58,810 bases of DNA from HGM04593 sp045661205 (GCA_045661205.1 JAZRFE010000015.1:1-58810); one strand, 5' to 3'; shown: positions 24,003 to 33,981, numbered from the stretch's first letter. Made by a program: numbers and translations. Notes: generated by a model from the sequence alone, not told the origin.

Positions 24003-26351
24003 TTATTTTTTTGCTCGTTTGTTAGCATATTTGCGACGAGCCTTTGTAGCGGTCGTTTCGCTATTCTGCTGCTGTGAAACAATTTCGAGGCATGCTTCGA
24101 GAGTAAGTTCGGCGGGAACTGCACTCTTGGGCAGTTTGTAGTTACTGCCTTTGTATGCAATATAAGGGCCGAAACGTCCGTTGAGCACCTGTAACTGAGG
24201 CTCGGCATCGAAACTCTTTATTATGCGCTCGGCCTCGGCCTTGCGTTTGGCAAGGATAAGTTCCACTGCCTCTTCGAGAGAGATTTTCAAAGGGTCGGTG
24301 CCTTTGGGTATCGACACATAAACATCGTTGTGCTTGATGTAGGGGCCGAAGCGGCCTGCGCCGATGGTTACATTCTTGCCTTCGAACTCTCCGGGTACGC
24401 GAGGCAGGCTGAAGAGTTCCAACGCCTCTTCGAGAGTGATTGTCTCCATTGTCTGTCCGGGCTTCATCTGTGCGAAACGGGGCTTCTCTTCGTCGGTGGA
24501 TGCTCCTATCTGCACAATGGGGCCGAAACGACCAATCTTGACAGAGACGGGCTTGCCACTTGTAGGGTCGGCACCCAGGATGCGCTCACCCACCTTATAT
24601 TCGCTTTTTGTCTGCAAGATATTGCTTATCTGCGGATCGAAATCTTTATAGAATGTGCTGATGGGCTCAACCCACTGCTTTTCGCCCTCGGCTATGGCAT
24701 CAAAATCCTTCTCGACGGTGGCGGTGAAATTATAGTCCATAATTTCAGGGAAGTTGGCAAGCAAGAAGTCGTTCACCACAAGACCTATGTCTGTGGGCAT
24801 GAGTTTGGACTTCTCGGCACCCACCTTCTCTTTCTCCTCGAAGGTGCTGATGCTGCCGTCGGTCAATGTCATGCGGAAGTACTTGCGCTCGATGCCCGGT
24901 TTGTCGCCACGCTCTACGTAACCACGCTGCTGTATGGTGCTGATGGTGGGGGCATATGTTGAGGGACGGCCGATGCCAAGCTCTTCGAGTTTGCGCACAA
25001 GGCTTGCCTCGGTGTATCGGGGAGGATGCTGTGTGAATCGCTCTGTAGCTGTTATCTGCTGGGCCTTCAACTGCTCACCCGCGTGTACCATGGGCAGAGT
25101 CTTTGTCTCGGCAGCAGTATCGTCGTCGGTCGATTCGCGGTAGACGTGCAGGAAACCGTCGAAGATGGTAACCTCCCCTGTTGCCACAAAACTCTCCTTG
25201 TGGTCGCTGATGGCAATATTGGCTGTGGTCTTTTCCATCTGTGCGTCGGCCATCTGCGAAGCTATGGTACGTTTCCATATAAGTTCGTAGAGGCGTTTTT
25301 CGGTCTGTGTGCCGTCGATGGTGCTGTTCTCCATATATGTGGGGCGGATGGCCTCGTGAGCCTCCTGCGCACCTTTGGAGTTTGTAGCATATTTACGTGT
25401 CTTGAGGTATTTCTCGCCAATTCTTTCGGTGATGACCTTTTTGCACGAATTGAGACAGAGCGATGAGAGGTTCACCGAGTCGGTACGCATGTAAGTGATG
25501 TAACCGGCCTCGTAAAGGCTCTGCGCTATTCTCATTGTCTGCATCACAGAGAGACCCAGCTTGCGCGATGCCTCTTGTTGCAGTGTAGATGTTGTGAAAG
25601 GGGGTGCAGGGCTTTTCTTCAAGGGCTTGGTGCTGACGTCGTCGATGGTGAAACTTGCGCCCACGCATGACTTGAGGAACGCCTCGGCCTCTTGAGCTGT
25701 CTTGAAACGTGTGGAAAGCTCGCTACTGATGATGCTGTCGCCGTCGGCTGGGTTTTCGGGCAGGAACTGCGCAGTCACTCGGTAGCTCGATTCGCTGGTA
25801 AACTTGTTAATTTCGCGCTCACGCTCGACAATCAGACGTACAGTCACAGACTGTACACGACCTGCCGAAAGGGCGGGTTTCACTTTGCGCCACAGCACAG
25901 GCGAGAGCTTGAAGCCCACAATGCGGTCGAGCACGCGACGCGCCTGCTGAGCATAGACCAGATTGGTATCTATGTCGCGCGGCGTTGCTATCGCACGCAG
26001 AATAGCATCTTTGGTAATTTCGTGAAAGACGATGCGTTTAGTATTTTCGGGCTTAAGACCGAGTACAGTATACAGATGCCAACTGATGGCCTCTCCCTCA
26101 CGGTCTTCATCGGATGCCAACCATACAGTCTCGGCTTTCTGAGCTTCGGTTCTGAGGTCGCCCACCACTTTTGCCTTGTTTGCCGGAATTTCATATTCAG
26201 GCTCAAAAGTGTCGGTATTTATACTGAATTCTTTCTCCTTGAGGTCGCAGATGTGTCCGTAGCTGGACATCACCTTGTAATCTTTACCCAAGAATTTTTC
26301 TATTGTTTTTGCTTTTGCCGGGGACTCTACTATAACTAAATTTTTTTGCAT
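24003..26351 (-). CDS. topA: DNA topoisomerase I
   Basis: A 782-aa type IA topoisomerase relaxing negative supercoils. The N-terminal TOPRIM begins NLVIVESPAKAKTIEKFLG, with SDEDREGEAISWH for metal. The catalytic tyrosine is Tyr287 in GYITYMRTDS. The C-terminus has repeated topoisomerase tail motifs (FGPYIKHND, FGPYIAYKG) and a Lys-rich end without Cys4 zinc fingers, as in several Bacteroidetes enzymes. The promoter TACTTTTG is on the minus strand at 26382-26389, 31 bp upstream. Confidence 0.97.
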   Translation of the reverse strand: MQKNLVIVESPAKAKTIEKFLGKDYKVMSSYGHICDLKEKEFSINTDTFEPEYEIPANKAKVVGDLRTEAQKAETVWLASDEDREGEAISWHLYTVLGLKPENTKRIVFHEITKDAILRAIATPRDIDTNLVYAQQARRVLDRIVGFKLSPVLWRKVKPALSAGRVQSVTVRLIVEREREINKFTSESSYRVTAQFLPENPADGDSIISSELSTRFKTAQEAEAFLKSCVGASFTIDDVSTKPLKKSPAPPFTTSTLQQEASRKLGLSVMQTMRIAQSLYEAGYITYMRTDSVNLSSLCLNSCKKVITERIGEKYLKTRKYATNSKGAQEAHEAIRPTYMENSTIDGTQTEKRLYELIWKRTIASQMADAQMEKTTANIAISDHKESFVATGEVTIFDGFLHVYRESTDDDTAAETKTLPMVHAGEQLKAQQITATERFTQHPPRYTEASLVRKLEELGIGRPSTYAPTISTIQQRGYVERGDKPGIERKYFRMTLTDGSISTFEEKEKVGAEKSKLMPTDIGLVVNDFLLANFPEIMDYNFTATVEKDFDAIAEGEKQWVEPISTFYKDFDPQISNILQTKSEYKVGERILGADPTSGKPVSVKIGRFGPIVQIGASTDEEKPRFAQMKPGQTMETITLEEALELFSLPRVPGEFEGKNVTIGAGRFGPYIKHNDVYVSIPKGTDPLKISLEEAVELILAKRKAEAERIIKSFDAEPQLQVLNGRFGPYIAYKGSNYKLPKSAVPAELTLEACLEIVSQQQNSETTATKARRKYANKRAKK

Positions 26352-26381
26352 AATACTATCGCCTTTCTGCTATTCGTGGCG

Positions 26382-26389
26382 CAAAAGTA
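26382..26389 (-). promoter_or_regulatory. topA -7 element
   Basis: TACTTTTG on the minus strand, 31 bp before the topA start codon, matches TAnnTTTG. Confidence 0.55.
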
Positions 26390-26442
26390 AAAAGAAAAAG
26401 TTAAATAGAGAAATTTGCCGCTAATATAAATAGGTGTAATGT

Positions 26443-26490
26443 AAAAAAACAAGAGGCAAGGAGTAGTAAATAGCAGCCTTGTCTCTTGTT
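26443..26490 (-). terminator. Terminator of the trmH-like gene
   Basis: On the minus strand AACAAGAGACAAGG and CCTTGCCTCTTGTT form a 14-bp stem (one mismatch) followed by a T-run; it is 40 bp beyond the stop. Confidence 0.85.
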
Positions 26491-26529
26491 TGTAATGTTA
26501 TAAATATTCTAAATATATTTCGGTAATCC

Positions 26530-27075
26530 CTACTCGCCACGTTTCACCCAGCCAAGTTTGCAAGCAAACTCCCAGATGACCATTCCCGCTGTTACCGAGA
26601 CGTTGAGCGAATGTTTGGTTCCGAACTGCGGTATTTCTATCGAGCCGTCGCAAGCATCTACCACCTGCTGCTGCACTCCTTTCACCTCGTTGCCCAGAAT
26701 TACAGCATATTTTTTACCCGGTTCGCAGACAAAATCCTGCAAGGGGATGCTACCCTCTACCTGCTCGATGGCGTAGACTCCGTAACCCTCGGCCGAAAGC
26801 TTGGCTACCGCATCCATTGTGTCGGCGAAATATTCCCACTGCACAACATCCTCGGCGCCGAGGGCTGTCTTGTGTATCTCGGCATGCGGAGGGGTGGCTG
26901 TTATACCACACAGCATCACACGCTCGACGCGGAAGGCGTCGGAGGTGCGGAACACCGAGCCTACGTTGTGCAGGCTGCGCACATTGTCGACAATCACCGT
27001 CAGAGGGAGCTTTGCAGAGCTGACAAACTCTTCGCGCCCTATGCGCCCCATCTCTGTTACGAGTTTTTTCTTCAT
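26530..27075 (-). CDS. SpoU/TrmH-family RNA 2'-O-methyltransferase
   Basis: A 181-aa SPOUT methyltransferase. The three family motifs are visible: NVRSLHNVGSVFRTSDAF, AVILGNEVKGVQQ, and IPQFGTKHSLNVSVTAGMVIWE near the C-terminus (trefoil knot). It should methylate a tRNA or rRNA ribose; which one is unclear. It lacks the extra N-terminal RNA-binding domain, so it resembles TrmL-size proteins. It follows the CoA-transferase gene by 14 bp and ends in a strong terminator. Confidence 0.9.
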   Translation of the reverse strand: MKKKLVTEMGRIGREEFVSSAKLPLTVIVDNVRSLHNVGSVFRTSDAFRVERVMLCGITATPPHAEIHKTALGAEDVVQWEYFADTMDAVAKLSAEGYGVYAIEQVEGSIPLQDFVCEPGKKYAVILGNEVKGVQQQVVDACDGSIEIPQFGTKHSLNVSVTAGMVIWEFACKLGWVKRGE

Positions 27076-27089
27076 CGCGCAGTTGCTGA

Positions 27090-28577
27090 TTAGATAAATT
27101 TATTATAGTCGGTGAGACGCATATCGCCCTCGCGCTCAAATGTGGTGTGCAGCGACAAAGCCGCAGCCATATTGTGGCTGATATGCGCTTTTTTGCTGAG
27201 TTTGAGATAATCCCACAAGAGGTTGCGATAATCAGGGTGGGCACAATTCTCGATGAGGGCTTTTGCTCTTTCATCGGGGCCCTTACCACGAAGGTCGGCA
27301 ACACCATACTCGGTAACAACCACTCTTACGTCGTGCTCAGAGTGGTCGGCGTGAGCTACCATTGGCACAATGGCACTGATTTTTCCATCTTTGAGTGTCG
27401 AAGGACATGTGAAGATGGAGACGTAAGCGTTGCGAGCAAAGTCTCCCGAACCGCCGATACCGTTCATCAATCGGGTGCCGCAGATGTGCGAAGAGTTCAC
27501 ATTGCCGTAGAGGTCTACCTCGATGGCAGTGTTTATGGCTATGACGCCGAGACGACGGATAACCTCGGGGCTGTTAGAGATTTCCGAGGGACGAAGCACC
27601 AGTTTGTCGCGGAAAAAGTCGAGGTTGTCGTACACGCGCTGCAATCCCTCCTGACTGAGCGAGAGAGAGCAGGTGCTACCCGCCTTCACACGACCAAGCT
27701 CCATAAGGTCGATTACTGTATCCTGGAGCACCTCGGAGTAGAGGTCGAGAGCAGGTATCTCGGTGCTTGTTTCAAGAGCTTTAAGCACTGCGTTTGCCAC
27801 GTTGCCAATACCGCTCTGCAAGGGGAGACCTGTCGAGGGGATTATTCCGCGCTTGATGTCTGCTGCGAGGAAGTTTGCAACGTTCTCACCGATGCGACGT
27901 GTAACGTCGTCAAGCTCTTTGAACACCACCGGTTCGTTGGGAAGGTTCACCTCGACAATACCCACCACCTTCTTGGGATCTACCTGAACATAGGGCTTTC
28001 CTATTCTGTCGGATGCCTTGTAGATAGGAATTTCGCGACGATAGGGGGGATTCTCGGGCTCATAAACGTCGTGCAAGCCCTCGGTGTGGTGGAAGCAGTT
28101 GCGCTCGATGATTATTTTGTCGGCGAGGTTGGCAACTGTCTGTCCTATACCGCCGGCGGTGGTAAGGTACACTTTACCGTCGGGGGTGATGTCTATTGCT
28201 TCGAGGATGGCCACATTCACCTTGCCCATATAGCCGTAGCGCAGGTCTTGCGCCATGAGCGAGAGGTGCAGGTCGGTGTATGTGAGTTCCTTGTTGTTCA
28301 CAGCGTTACGCACTGTGGGGTTAGAGAGGAACGGTGCTCTGAAATTGAGAGCATTGGCACGTGTGAGTGCGCCGTCGATAGCATCGCCTGTGGATGCACC
28401 GGTGTAAAGATTAATCTTAAAAGGTTTACCTGCTGCGTGTGCCTCTTCTGCACGTTTGGCAACCTCGGGGAGCACAGTTTTGGGAGTACCCGAAAGGGTA
28501 AAGCCACTGATTCCCACGCCGTCACCATCGTTTATATATGTAGCAGCCTCTGCTGCTGTGATTATACGATAGTTCAT
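27090..28577 (-). CDS. Acetyl-CoA hydrolase/CoA-transferase family (succinyl-CoA:acetate type)
   Basis: A 495-aa class I CoA-transferase of the Ach1/SucC family. It carries the N-terminal GDGVGISGFTLSGTPK and the GTRLMNGIGGSGDFARNAY motif near residue 395. The ALIENCAHPDYRNLLWDYL tail is typical. In anaerobic Bacteroidales such enzymes move CoA between succinate, propionate and acetate, linked to fermentation. The catalytic Glu is expected in the C-terminal half, not assigned with certainty. It is the middle gene of a short minus-strand operon with the small membrane protein and the SpoU methyltransferase. Confidence 0.9.
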   Translation of the reverse strand: MNYRIITAAEAATYINDGDGVGISGFTLSGTPKTVLPEVAKRAEEAHAAGKPFKINLYTGASTGDAIDGALTRANALNFRAPFLSNPTVRNAVNNKELTYTDLHLSLMAQDLRYGYMGKVNVAILEAIDITPDGKVYLTTAGGIGQTVANLADKIIIERNCFHHTEGLHDVYEPENPPYRREIPIYKASDRIGKPYVQVDPKKVVGIVEVNLPNEPVVFKELDDVTRRIGENVANFLAADIKRGIIPSTGLPLQSGIGNVANAVLKALETSTEIPALDLYSEVLQDTVIDLMELGRVKAGSTCSLSLSQEGLQRVYDNLDFFRDKLVLRPSEISNSPEVIRRLGVIAINTAIEVDLYGNVNSSHICGTRLMNGIGGSGDFARNAYVSIFTCPSTLKDGKISAIVPMVAHADHSEHDVRVVVTEYGVADLRGKGPDERAKALIENCAHPDYRNLLWDYLKLSKKAHISHNMAAALSLHTTFEREGDMRLTDYNKFI

Positions 28578-28595
28578 TTGTTCTATGTTTATATT

Positions 28596-28961
28596 TTATG
28601 TGTATTTTCTTTTAAAAATCTCGGAGTATATGAATGCTTTTTTCACGTCGGACTTTCCCTTGAGAGGTACCTTTGCGCCACGCTCGGCAACAGATACAGT
28701 GTGGGGGTCGTCGGCTGTCGAAGCTGCAACTGCGCGATTGCCTTCAGAATGGCGCGGCTTCGCCTTGTCCGACAAGTTGGATTTGAAATTGTCGCATGTC
28801 TCCGCTTCGGAGTATGACTGACTCTGTTCACCGGGCTGATTATCGGCGACACCACCCGACTGGCTCAGTTTGGAGGCATTGCGCATAACAGAGATAATAC
28901 ATATAACTATAAAGACAGCTACCGGCCAAAATTCTTTCCAAAATTCTTCCATAAAGCCCAA
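28596..28961 (-). CDS. Small Bacteroidales membrane protein, unknown
   Basis: A 121-aa protein with one membrane helix (about residues 12-27), a polar low-complexity middle, and a basic C-terminal segment VKKAFIYSEIFKRKY. I recognise that ending from conserved hypothetical proteins of this order. Function is unknown. It lies 18 bp upstream of the CoA-transferase gene on the same strand. The opposite strand has a shorter frame that shows no family features. Confidence 0.7.
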   Translation of the reverse strand: MGFMEEFWKEFWPVAVFIVICIISVMRNASKLSQSGGVADNQPGEQSQSYSEAETCDNFKSNLSDKAKPRHSEGNRAVAASTADDPHTVSVAERGAKVPLKGKSDVKKAFIYSEIFKRKYT

Positions 28962-28992
28962 ACTATTTATTGAATCAACAATTTAATACCAT

Positions 28993-29409
28993 CTATTCAA
29001 CTGAGAGATATTGCGCAAACATTTTGTCGAAAAGTTCGCCACGTGTCAGACGTCCATTTTGCAGACAGATGACTTCCACGCACCCTTTGGTGCACAACTT
29101 GCCGTCGGAAAGGCGATAAATATCCTGCATAAAGAGCAGTTTCGCACCCTGACGTTTGATATTTATGCCCACCACGAATTTATCACCGCTGATGAGTGGC
29201 AGTTTATATTCTATCTGCACTTTGGCAACCATGGCATCGATACCTTCGTCGTGCAAACGGCCGAAATTTTCGCCACAGCTCTCGAGGAACTCGTGACGTG
29301 CGTGCTCCATATAATGCTGATAATTGGCATTGTTCACAACACCTTGCAAGTCGCACTCGTAGTCGCGCACTTTCATCTCAAAACTGTATATATATTTATC
29401 CTTATCCAT
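28993..29409 (-). CDS. Acyl-CoA thioesterase, YbgC/4HBT family
   Basis: A 138-aa hotdog-fold thioesterase. The YbgC-type signature is clear: VRDYECDLQGVVNNANYQHYMEHAR, with the catalytic Asp in the DxxGxVNNxxYxxY pattern (about residues 16-30). It hydrolyses acyl-CoA or acyl-ACP, substrate unknown. It is divergent from miaB, with paired promoter-like elements between them. Confidence 0.9.
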   Translation of the reverse strand: MDKDKYIYSFEMKVRDYECDLQGVVNNANYQHYMEHARHEFLESCGENFGRLHDEGIDAMVAKVQIEYKLPLISGDKFVVGINIKRQGAKLLFMQDIYRLSDGKLCTKGCVEVICLQNGRLTRGELFDKMFAQYLSVE

Positions 29410-29426
29410 GGGTTATCAACAATTTT

Positions 29427-29507
29427 GACTGCGAAGATAGAAAAACTTTGCGAGATAATTGGCAATTAAAAGCAACTTCTTAGATTTTTATACGTATCTT
29501 CGCAGTC
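29427..29507. promoter_or_regulatory. Divergent promoters with mirror-image TATCTTCGCAGTC
   Basis: GACTGCGAAGATA (29427-29439) is the exact inverted copy of TATCTTCGCAGTC (29495-29507). TATCTTCG differs from TAnnTTTG by one base, so each arm likely serves as the -7 region of the gene it faces, the thioesterase (minus) and miaB (plus). Confidence 0.55.
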
Positions 29508-29528
29508 GGAATACAAAATACCCGCAAA

Positions 29529-30863
29529 ATGGAAGATGTAGAGAAAAAATTATTCATAGAGACATACGGTTGCCAGATGAATGTAGCTGACAGTGAAGTT
29601 GTAGGCTCCATTCTGCGTGTAGCCGGATACGAGGTGTGCGACGACATTAAGGAGGCGGCACTGATACTGCTGAACACCTGTTCGATACGCGACAATGCCG
29701 AGCAGAAGATTTATGGCAGACTGGACCAGCTGAATGCCATGCGTCGCGGCAAAAAGACACTCGTGGGAGTCATTGGTTGTATGGCCGAGCGCGTGAAAGA
29801 GGAACTTATAAACAAATATAAGGTGAACGTGGTTGCAGGCCCCGACGCCTATCTGTCGTTGCCCGAGCTTATAGCACAGGCCGAACAGGGACACGCTGCC
29901 ATGAACATCGAGTTGTCTACCACCGAGACCTATCGCGAGGTAATCCCCTTGAGAATATGCAGTAAGGGGGTGTCGGGTTACATCTCCATCATGCGCGGAT
30001 GCAATAATTTCTGCCACTACTGCGTGGTGCCCTACACACGCGGTCGCGAAAGAAGCCGCGACCTTTCGAGCATCCTCAACGAGGCTGCCGACCTTGTGGC
30101 AAAGGGTTACAAGGAGATTATCCTGCTGGGCCAGAATGTAAACTCGTATCGTTTCGAGTCGCCCGAAGAGGGAGTGGTAACATTCCCCGAGCTGTTGAGA
30201 AAAGTGGCACAATCGGCACCCGGAGTGCGCATACGTTTCACCACCTCGCACCCCAAGGATATGAGCGACGAGACACTGCGCGTGATTGCCGAAGAGCCCA
30301 ACGTGTGTCGCAGCATTCACCTGCCCGTACAAAGCGGCAGCAGCGAAATGCTCAAAAACATGAACCGCAAATATACCCGCGAATGGTACATCGAGCGCAT
30401 AGATGCGATACGTCGCATAGTGCCCGACTGCGGACTCTCGACTGACATTATTGCGGGTTTCTGCGGAGAGACCGAGGAGGATCATCAACAGACACTCTCG
30501 CTGATGAAATATTGCGAGTACGACGCGGCCTTCATGTTCAAATACTCGGAGCGTCCCGGAACCTTCGCAAGCCGCCACTTCAAAGACGACATCAGCGAGG
30601 AGGAGAAGGTGCGCCGTCTGAACGAGATTATCGCACTGCAGCAGGAACTCTCGGCCGAGAACAACCGTAGATGTATAGGAAACACCTACGAAGTGCTGGT
30701 TGAGGGAATATCAAAACGCTCAACAGAGCAATTCTACGGAAGAACAGAGCAAAACCGCACAGTGGTGTTCGACCGCAAAGACTACAAGATAGGCGACTTT
30801 GTAAAGGTGCGCATCACAAGCTCCACAGCCGCCACACTGCTGGGAGAGCCGGTAGAGGAATAG
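29529..30863 (+). CDS. miaB: tRNA-2-methylthio-N6-dimethylallyladenosine synthase MiaB
   Basis: A 444-aa radical-SAM methylthiotransferase modifying A37 of tRNAs. The N-terminal cluster ligands are Cys15 (YGCQMN), Cys51 and Cys84. The radical-SAM cluster is MRGCNNFCHYC with Cys158, Cys162 and Cys165. The GRERSR motif and a C-terminal TRAM domain (about 375-440) follow. Complete and typical in length. It is monocistronic, ending at a bidirectional terminator. Confidence 0.96.
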   Translation: MEDVEKKLFIETYGCQMNVADSEVVGSILRVAGYEVCDDIKEAALILLNTCSIRDNAEQKIYGRLDQLNAMRRGKKTLVGVIGCMAERVKEELINKYKVNVVAGPDAYLSLPELIAQAEQGHAAMNIELSTTETYREVIPLRICSKGVSGYISIMRGCNNFCHYCVVPYTRGRERSRDLSSILNEAADLVAKGYKEIILLGQNVNSYRFESPEEGVVTFPELLRKVAQSAPGVRIRFTTSHPKDMSDETLRVIAEEPNVCRSIHLPVQSGSSEMLKNMNRKYTREWYIERIDAIRRIVPDCGLSTDIIAGFCGETEEDHQQTLSLMKYCEYDAAFMFKYSERPGTFASRHFKDDISEEEKVRRLNEIIALQQELSAENNRRCIGNTYEVLVEGISKRSTEQFYGRTEQNRTVVFDRKDYKIGDFVKVRITSSTAATLLGEPVEE

Positions 30864-30868
30864 CAAAA

Positions 30869-30898
30869 TAAAAGCCCGAAGAAATCTTCGGGCTTTTA
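30869..30898. terminator. Bidirectional terminator between miaB and the RND pump
   Basis: TAAAAGCCCGAAGA and TCTTCGGGCTTTTA form a near-perfect stem with a 2-nt loop, flanked by A and T tracts. It serves the convergent transcripts. Confidence 0.85.
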
Positions 30899-30900
30899 TT

Positions 30901-33900
30901 TTATTCTTTGGTACGTGCCAACCACTTATAGACTATCGGAATGATGTAGACATTCAGAAGTGTGGAGGTGAAAAGACCGCCGAGCACCACCACAGCCATG
31001 GGGCTTTGAATCTCGTTTCCCGACGACGAGCCGCTGATGATCATAGGCACAAGAGCAAGTGCCGAAGTAAAGGCTGTCATAAGAATGGGCGTGAGACGGT
31101 CGGCCGAGCCTATGCGCACTGCATCGTCGAGGCTGACACCTTCGGCACGAAGGTGCTGATAACGCGACACAAGCAATATTCCGTTGCGTGTGGCAATACC
31201 GAACAAAGTGATAAGACCGATGATGGCGGGAATACTCATTACTCCCGAAGAGAAATATGTAGCAACCACGCCACCGATGAGAGCCAACGGAAGGTTGAGC
31301 ATCACCACCGCCGAGAGTGTCATGCTCTTGAACTCTCCGCAGAGAAGTGCAAACACCACGCAAAGGGCGATGAAAGAGGTGAGCCATAGGGTGCGTGCGG
31401 CACTCTGAGCACTCTCGAACTGGCCGCCATATTCGAGGCGGTAACCCTCGTCAAGGGGAAGTTCTTTATCGAGCAATTCTATTATATTATCCACAACACC
31501 ATTGACGTTGCCACTCGCAATGTTGGCCGAAACAACCACTTTGCGCTGCACATTCTCGCGGCTGATGGCAGCAGGGCCGCCACACGACACGATGCTTGCC
31601 ACCGCTTCGAGAGGCACTTTCTTTCCGTCGTATGTATCTATGAGAGCATCTTTAACACCCTCCATACTGTCGGTATTGTCGTGGGAGAGACGCAGCACAA
31701 GGTCGAAACTGCGCTCCTCTTCGTAAATATCACCCAACTTTTTGCCGGGGAAAGCCGCCTCGACAAATGAGTTGAACTGTTCCATGCTGATGCCATAATG
31801 GGCCAGACGCTCGCGATCGGCACGTATCTGCAACTGAGGAGTCTCCACCTGTTGCTCCACATTGAGGTCTACAACCTCGGGCATTGACGAAAGAATCTCT
31901 TTTACCTTGTTGCCAAGCGTGAAGAGCGTGCTGAGGTCGGGGCCGAATACTTTTATAGCAAGGTCGGCCTGCGTTCCCGACACCATGTGGTCGATGCGAT
32001 GTTCAAGTGGCTGTCCCACCGAGGTTATAACCCCCGGGATTGTAGCCATGCGGCTGCGCACGTCTTGCAGGAACTCGCTTTTCGGGCGGTCGGCAAGTTC
32101 AAAATTCACATCAATCTCGGCACCGTTGGAGGTCTGCGAGTGCTCGTCGAGCTCGCCACGACCTGTGCGACGTGCGGTGCTTGTAACCTCGGGAATCTGC
32201 AACAGTTCCTTTTCCAAAAGAGAACCTATGCGGTTGGACTCTTCGAGCGAAACTCCGGGGCGCGACACTGCGGCTATTGTCAGGGCATTCTCGTTGAACT
32301 CGGGCAGGAAGCTACGACCCATAAGGCCAAAAAGTAACAACGAGACAACAAACAGAAGAACCACCGAAAGAGTGATGAGTTTGGAGTATTTCAAAGCCTT
32401 GCCCAACGACACGGAATATTTTGCGAGCAGCCACTGCTCCACCCAATTTTTACGTTCCTGACGTTGCAGATATTTGTCACTCGACAGCAACCATTTACAC
32501 ATAAGCGGAGTAACGGTCATTGCCACAAGCAATGACATGAGCAGTGATATGAGATAGGCAATACCCAAAGGCTTGAGCATGCGTCCTTCGAGACCGCTCA
32601 GGAAGAAGAGGGGCATGAAGGTAACCATGATGATGAGTGTCGCATGTATAATGGAAGAACGAATCTCAGACGAAGCCTCAAAGACTATGCGCAACGATGA
32701 TTGACGCTGCTCACGCGGACGCGCATGATTCTCGCGAAGACGTTTATAGACGTTCTCAACGTCGATGATAGCGTCATCGACCAATGAGCCGATAGCAATG
32801 CACATACCTCCGAGGGTCATGGTGTTTATATCCATTCCACACAGATAGAGTACTATCACCGTTCCCAAAAGCGAGAGGGGAATTGCCACTATTGAGATTA
32901 TTGTCGTGCGCAGACTCATCAGGAAGAGGAAAAGCACCAGAATGACACACACGGCACCCTCTATCAATGCTCTGCTGACATTATTCACCGATGAGCGTAT
33001 GTAGTCGGCCTGACGGAAAATCTTTGTATCGACCTTGACATCGGCAGGCAGTGATTTCGCAACGCCCAGCAGGTTGCGCTCGATATTTTCGGTAACATTC
33101 AAGGTGTTTATTCCCGGCTGCTTGGAGATTGACAATATCACCGAGGGGGTTGCATTCTGCGAGGCATAGCCCATTCTTACGGCACCGGCTATGCAGACAT
33201 CGGCAACGTCAGCCACCACTACCGGGCGACCATTATGCATTTTCACAAGTGTGCGTTCCAACTCCTCAATATCGTTGGAGCGTCCCATGCCGCGAAGAGC
33301 ATACTCGTTGCCATACTCGCGCACCACTCCTCCGGCAGTATTGTTGCTCATGGATGCAACAGCCGTTTCGAGTTCGTGCATCGTCACACCGTAGAGCGAC
33401 ATTTTGTTTACGTCGGCAAGTACCTGATACTGTTTAAAATCGCCACCGATGATTGTCACCTGCGAGACGCCGCCTGTGGCGAGAATGGCTGGTTTCAGTA
33501 CCCATTCGGCAAGTGTACGCACCTCCATGAGAGGGGTGCTGTCGGCTTGCAGACCTATGAAAAGAATCTCGCCCATCACACTCGACTGTGGAGCAAGCAT
33601 GGGCACGACGCCCTGGGGAAGAGCGTCGGAGAGGGTTACAAGTTTTTCGCTGACTACCTGTCGTGCCTTGTAGATATCGACATCCCAATCGAATTCCACC
33701 CACACGAAGGAAAAGCCTTGCGACGATGTGGAGCGCACGCGGCGCACATTGGTCGCGCCGTTCACCGCTGTCTCAATGGGGAAGGTAACAAGACGTTCCA
33801 CCTCTTCGGGAGCCATTCCTGTGGCATCGGTAAGTACCACCACTGTGGGGGATGTGAGATCGGGGAAGACATCAACCTCTATTTTTTGTGCCGAATAGAT

Positions 33901-33981
33901 ACCGCCTATCGTCACGAGCAACACCATCAGCATTATCGCCAACCTGTTGTTGAGCGAGAATTTTATTATTGCGTTTAACAT
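30901..33981 (-). CDS. Heavy-metal RND efflux pump, CusA/CzcA family
   Basis: A 1026-aa inner-membrane proton/metal antiporter. It has the N-terminal helix FSLNNRLAIMLMVLL, FPDLTSPTVVVLT, and two large periplasmic loops. The fourth-helix segment IGSLVDDAIIDVENVYKR holds the proton-relay Asp and Glu typical of the HME group. The subgroup signature does not clearly match the Cu, Zn or Co types, so metal specificity is open. The adaptor gene lies 18 bp upstream. No outer-membrane channel gene is present in the cluster. Confidence 0.9.
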   Translation of the reverse strand: MLNAIIKFSLNNRLAIMLMVLLVTIGGIYSAQKIEVDVFPDLTSPTVVVLTDATGMAPEEVERLVTFPIETAVNGATNVRRVRSTSSQGFSFVWVEFDWDVDIYKARQVVSEKLVTLSDALPQGVVPMLAPQSSVMGEILFIGLQADSTPLMEVRTLAEWVLKPAILATGGVSQVTIIGGDFKQYQVLADVNKMSLYGVTMHELETAVASMSNNTAGGVVREYGNEYALRGMGRSNDIEELERTLVKMHNGRPVVVADVADVCIAGAVRMGYASQNATPSVILSISKQPGINTLNVTENIERNLLGVAKSLPADVKVDTKIFRQADYIRSSVNNVSRALIEGAVCVILVLFLFLMSLRTTIISIVAIPLSLLGTVIVLYLCGMDINTMTLGGMCIAIGSLVDDAIIDVENVYKRLRENHARPREQRQSSLRIVFEASSEIRSSIIHATLIIMVTFMPLFFLSGLEGRMLKPLGIAYLISLLMSLLVAMTVTPLMCKWLLSSDKYLQRQERKNWVEQWLLAKYSVSLGKALKYSKLITLSVVLLFVVSLLLFGLMGRSFLPEFNENALTIAAVSRPGVSLEESNRIGSLLEKELLQIPEVTSTARRTGRGELDEHSQTSNGAEIDVNFELADRPKSEFLQDVRSRMATIPGVITSVGQPLEHRIDHMVSGTQADLAIKVFGPDLSTLFTLGNKVKEILSSMPEVVDLNVEQQVETPQLQIRADRERLAHYGISMEQFNSFVEAAFPGKKLGDIYEEERSFDLVLRLSHDNTDSMEGVKDALIDTYDGKKVPLEAVASIVSCGGPAAISRENVQRKVVVSANIASGNVNGVVDNIIELLDKELPLDEGYRLEYGGQFESAQSAARTLWLTSFIALCVVFALLCGEFKSMTLSAVVMLNLPLALIGGVVATYFSSGVMSIPAIIGLITLFGIATRNGILLVSRYQHLRAEGVSLDDAVRIGSADRLTPILMTAFTSALALVPMIISGSSSGNEIQSPMAVVVLGGLFTSTLLNVYIIPIVYKWLARTKE

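Noticed and set aside
27147..28817. 556-codon open frame antisense to the CoA-transferase gene
   Set aside because: The minus-strand protein has clear family motifs. The antisense product is Cys/Val-rich without any motif.
28585..28821. Plus-strand 78-codon frame
   Set aside because: Antisense to the small membrane protein whose C-terminal motif is conserved in Bacteroidales; no own features.
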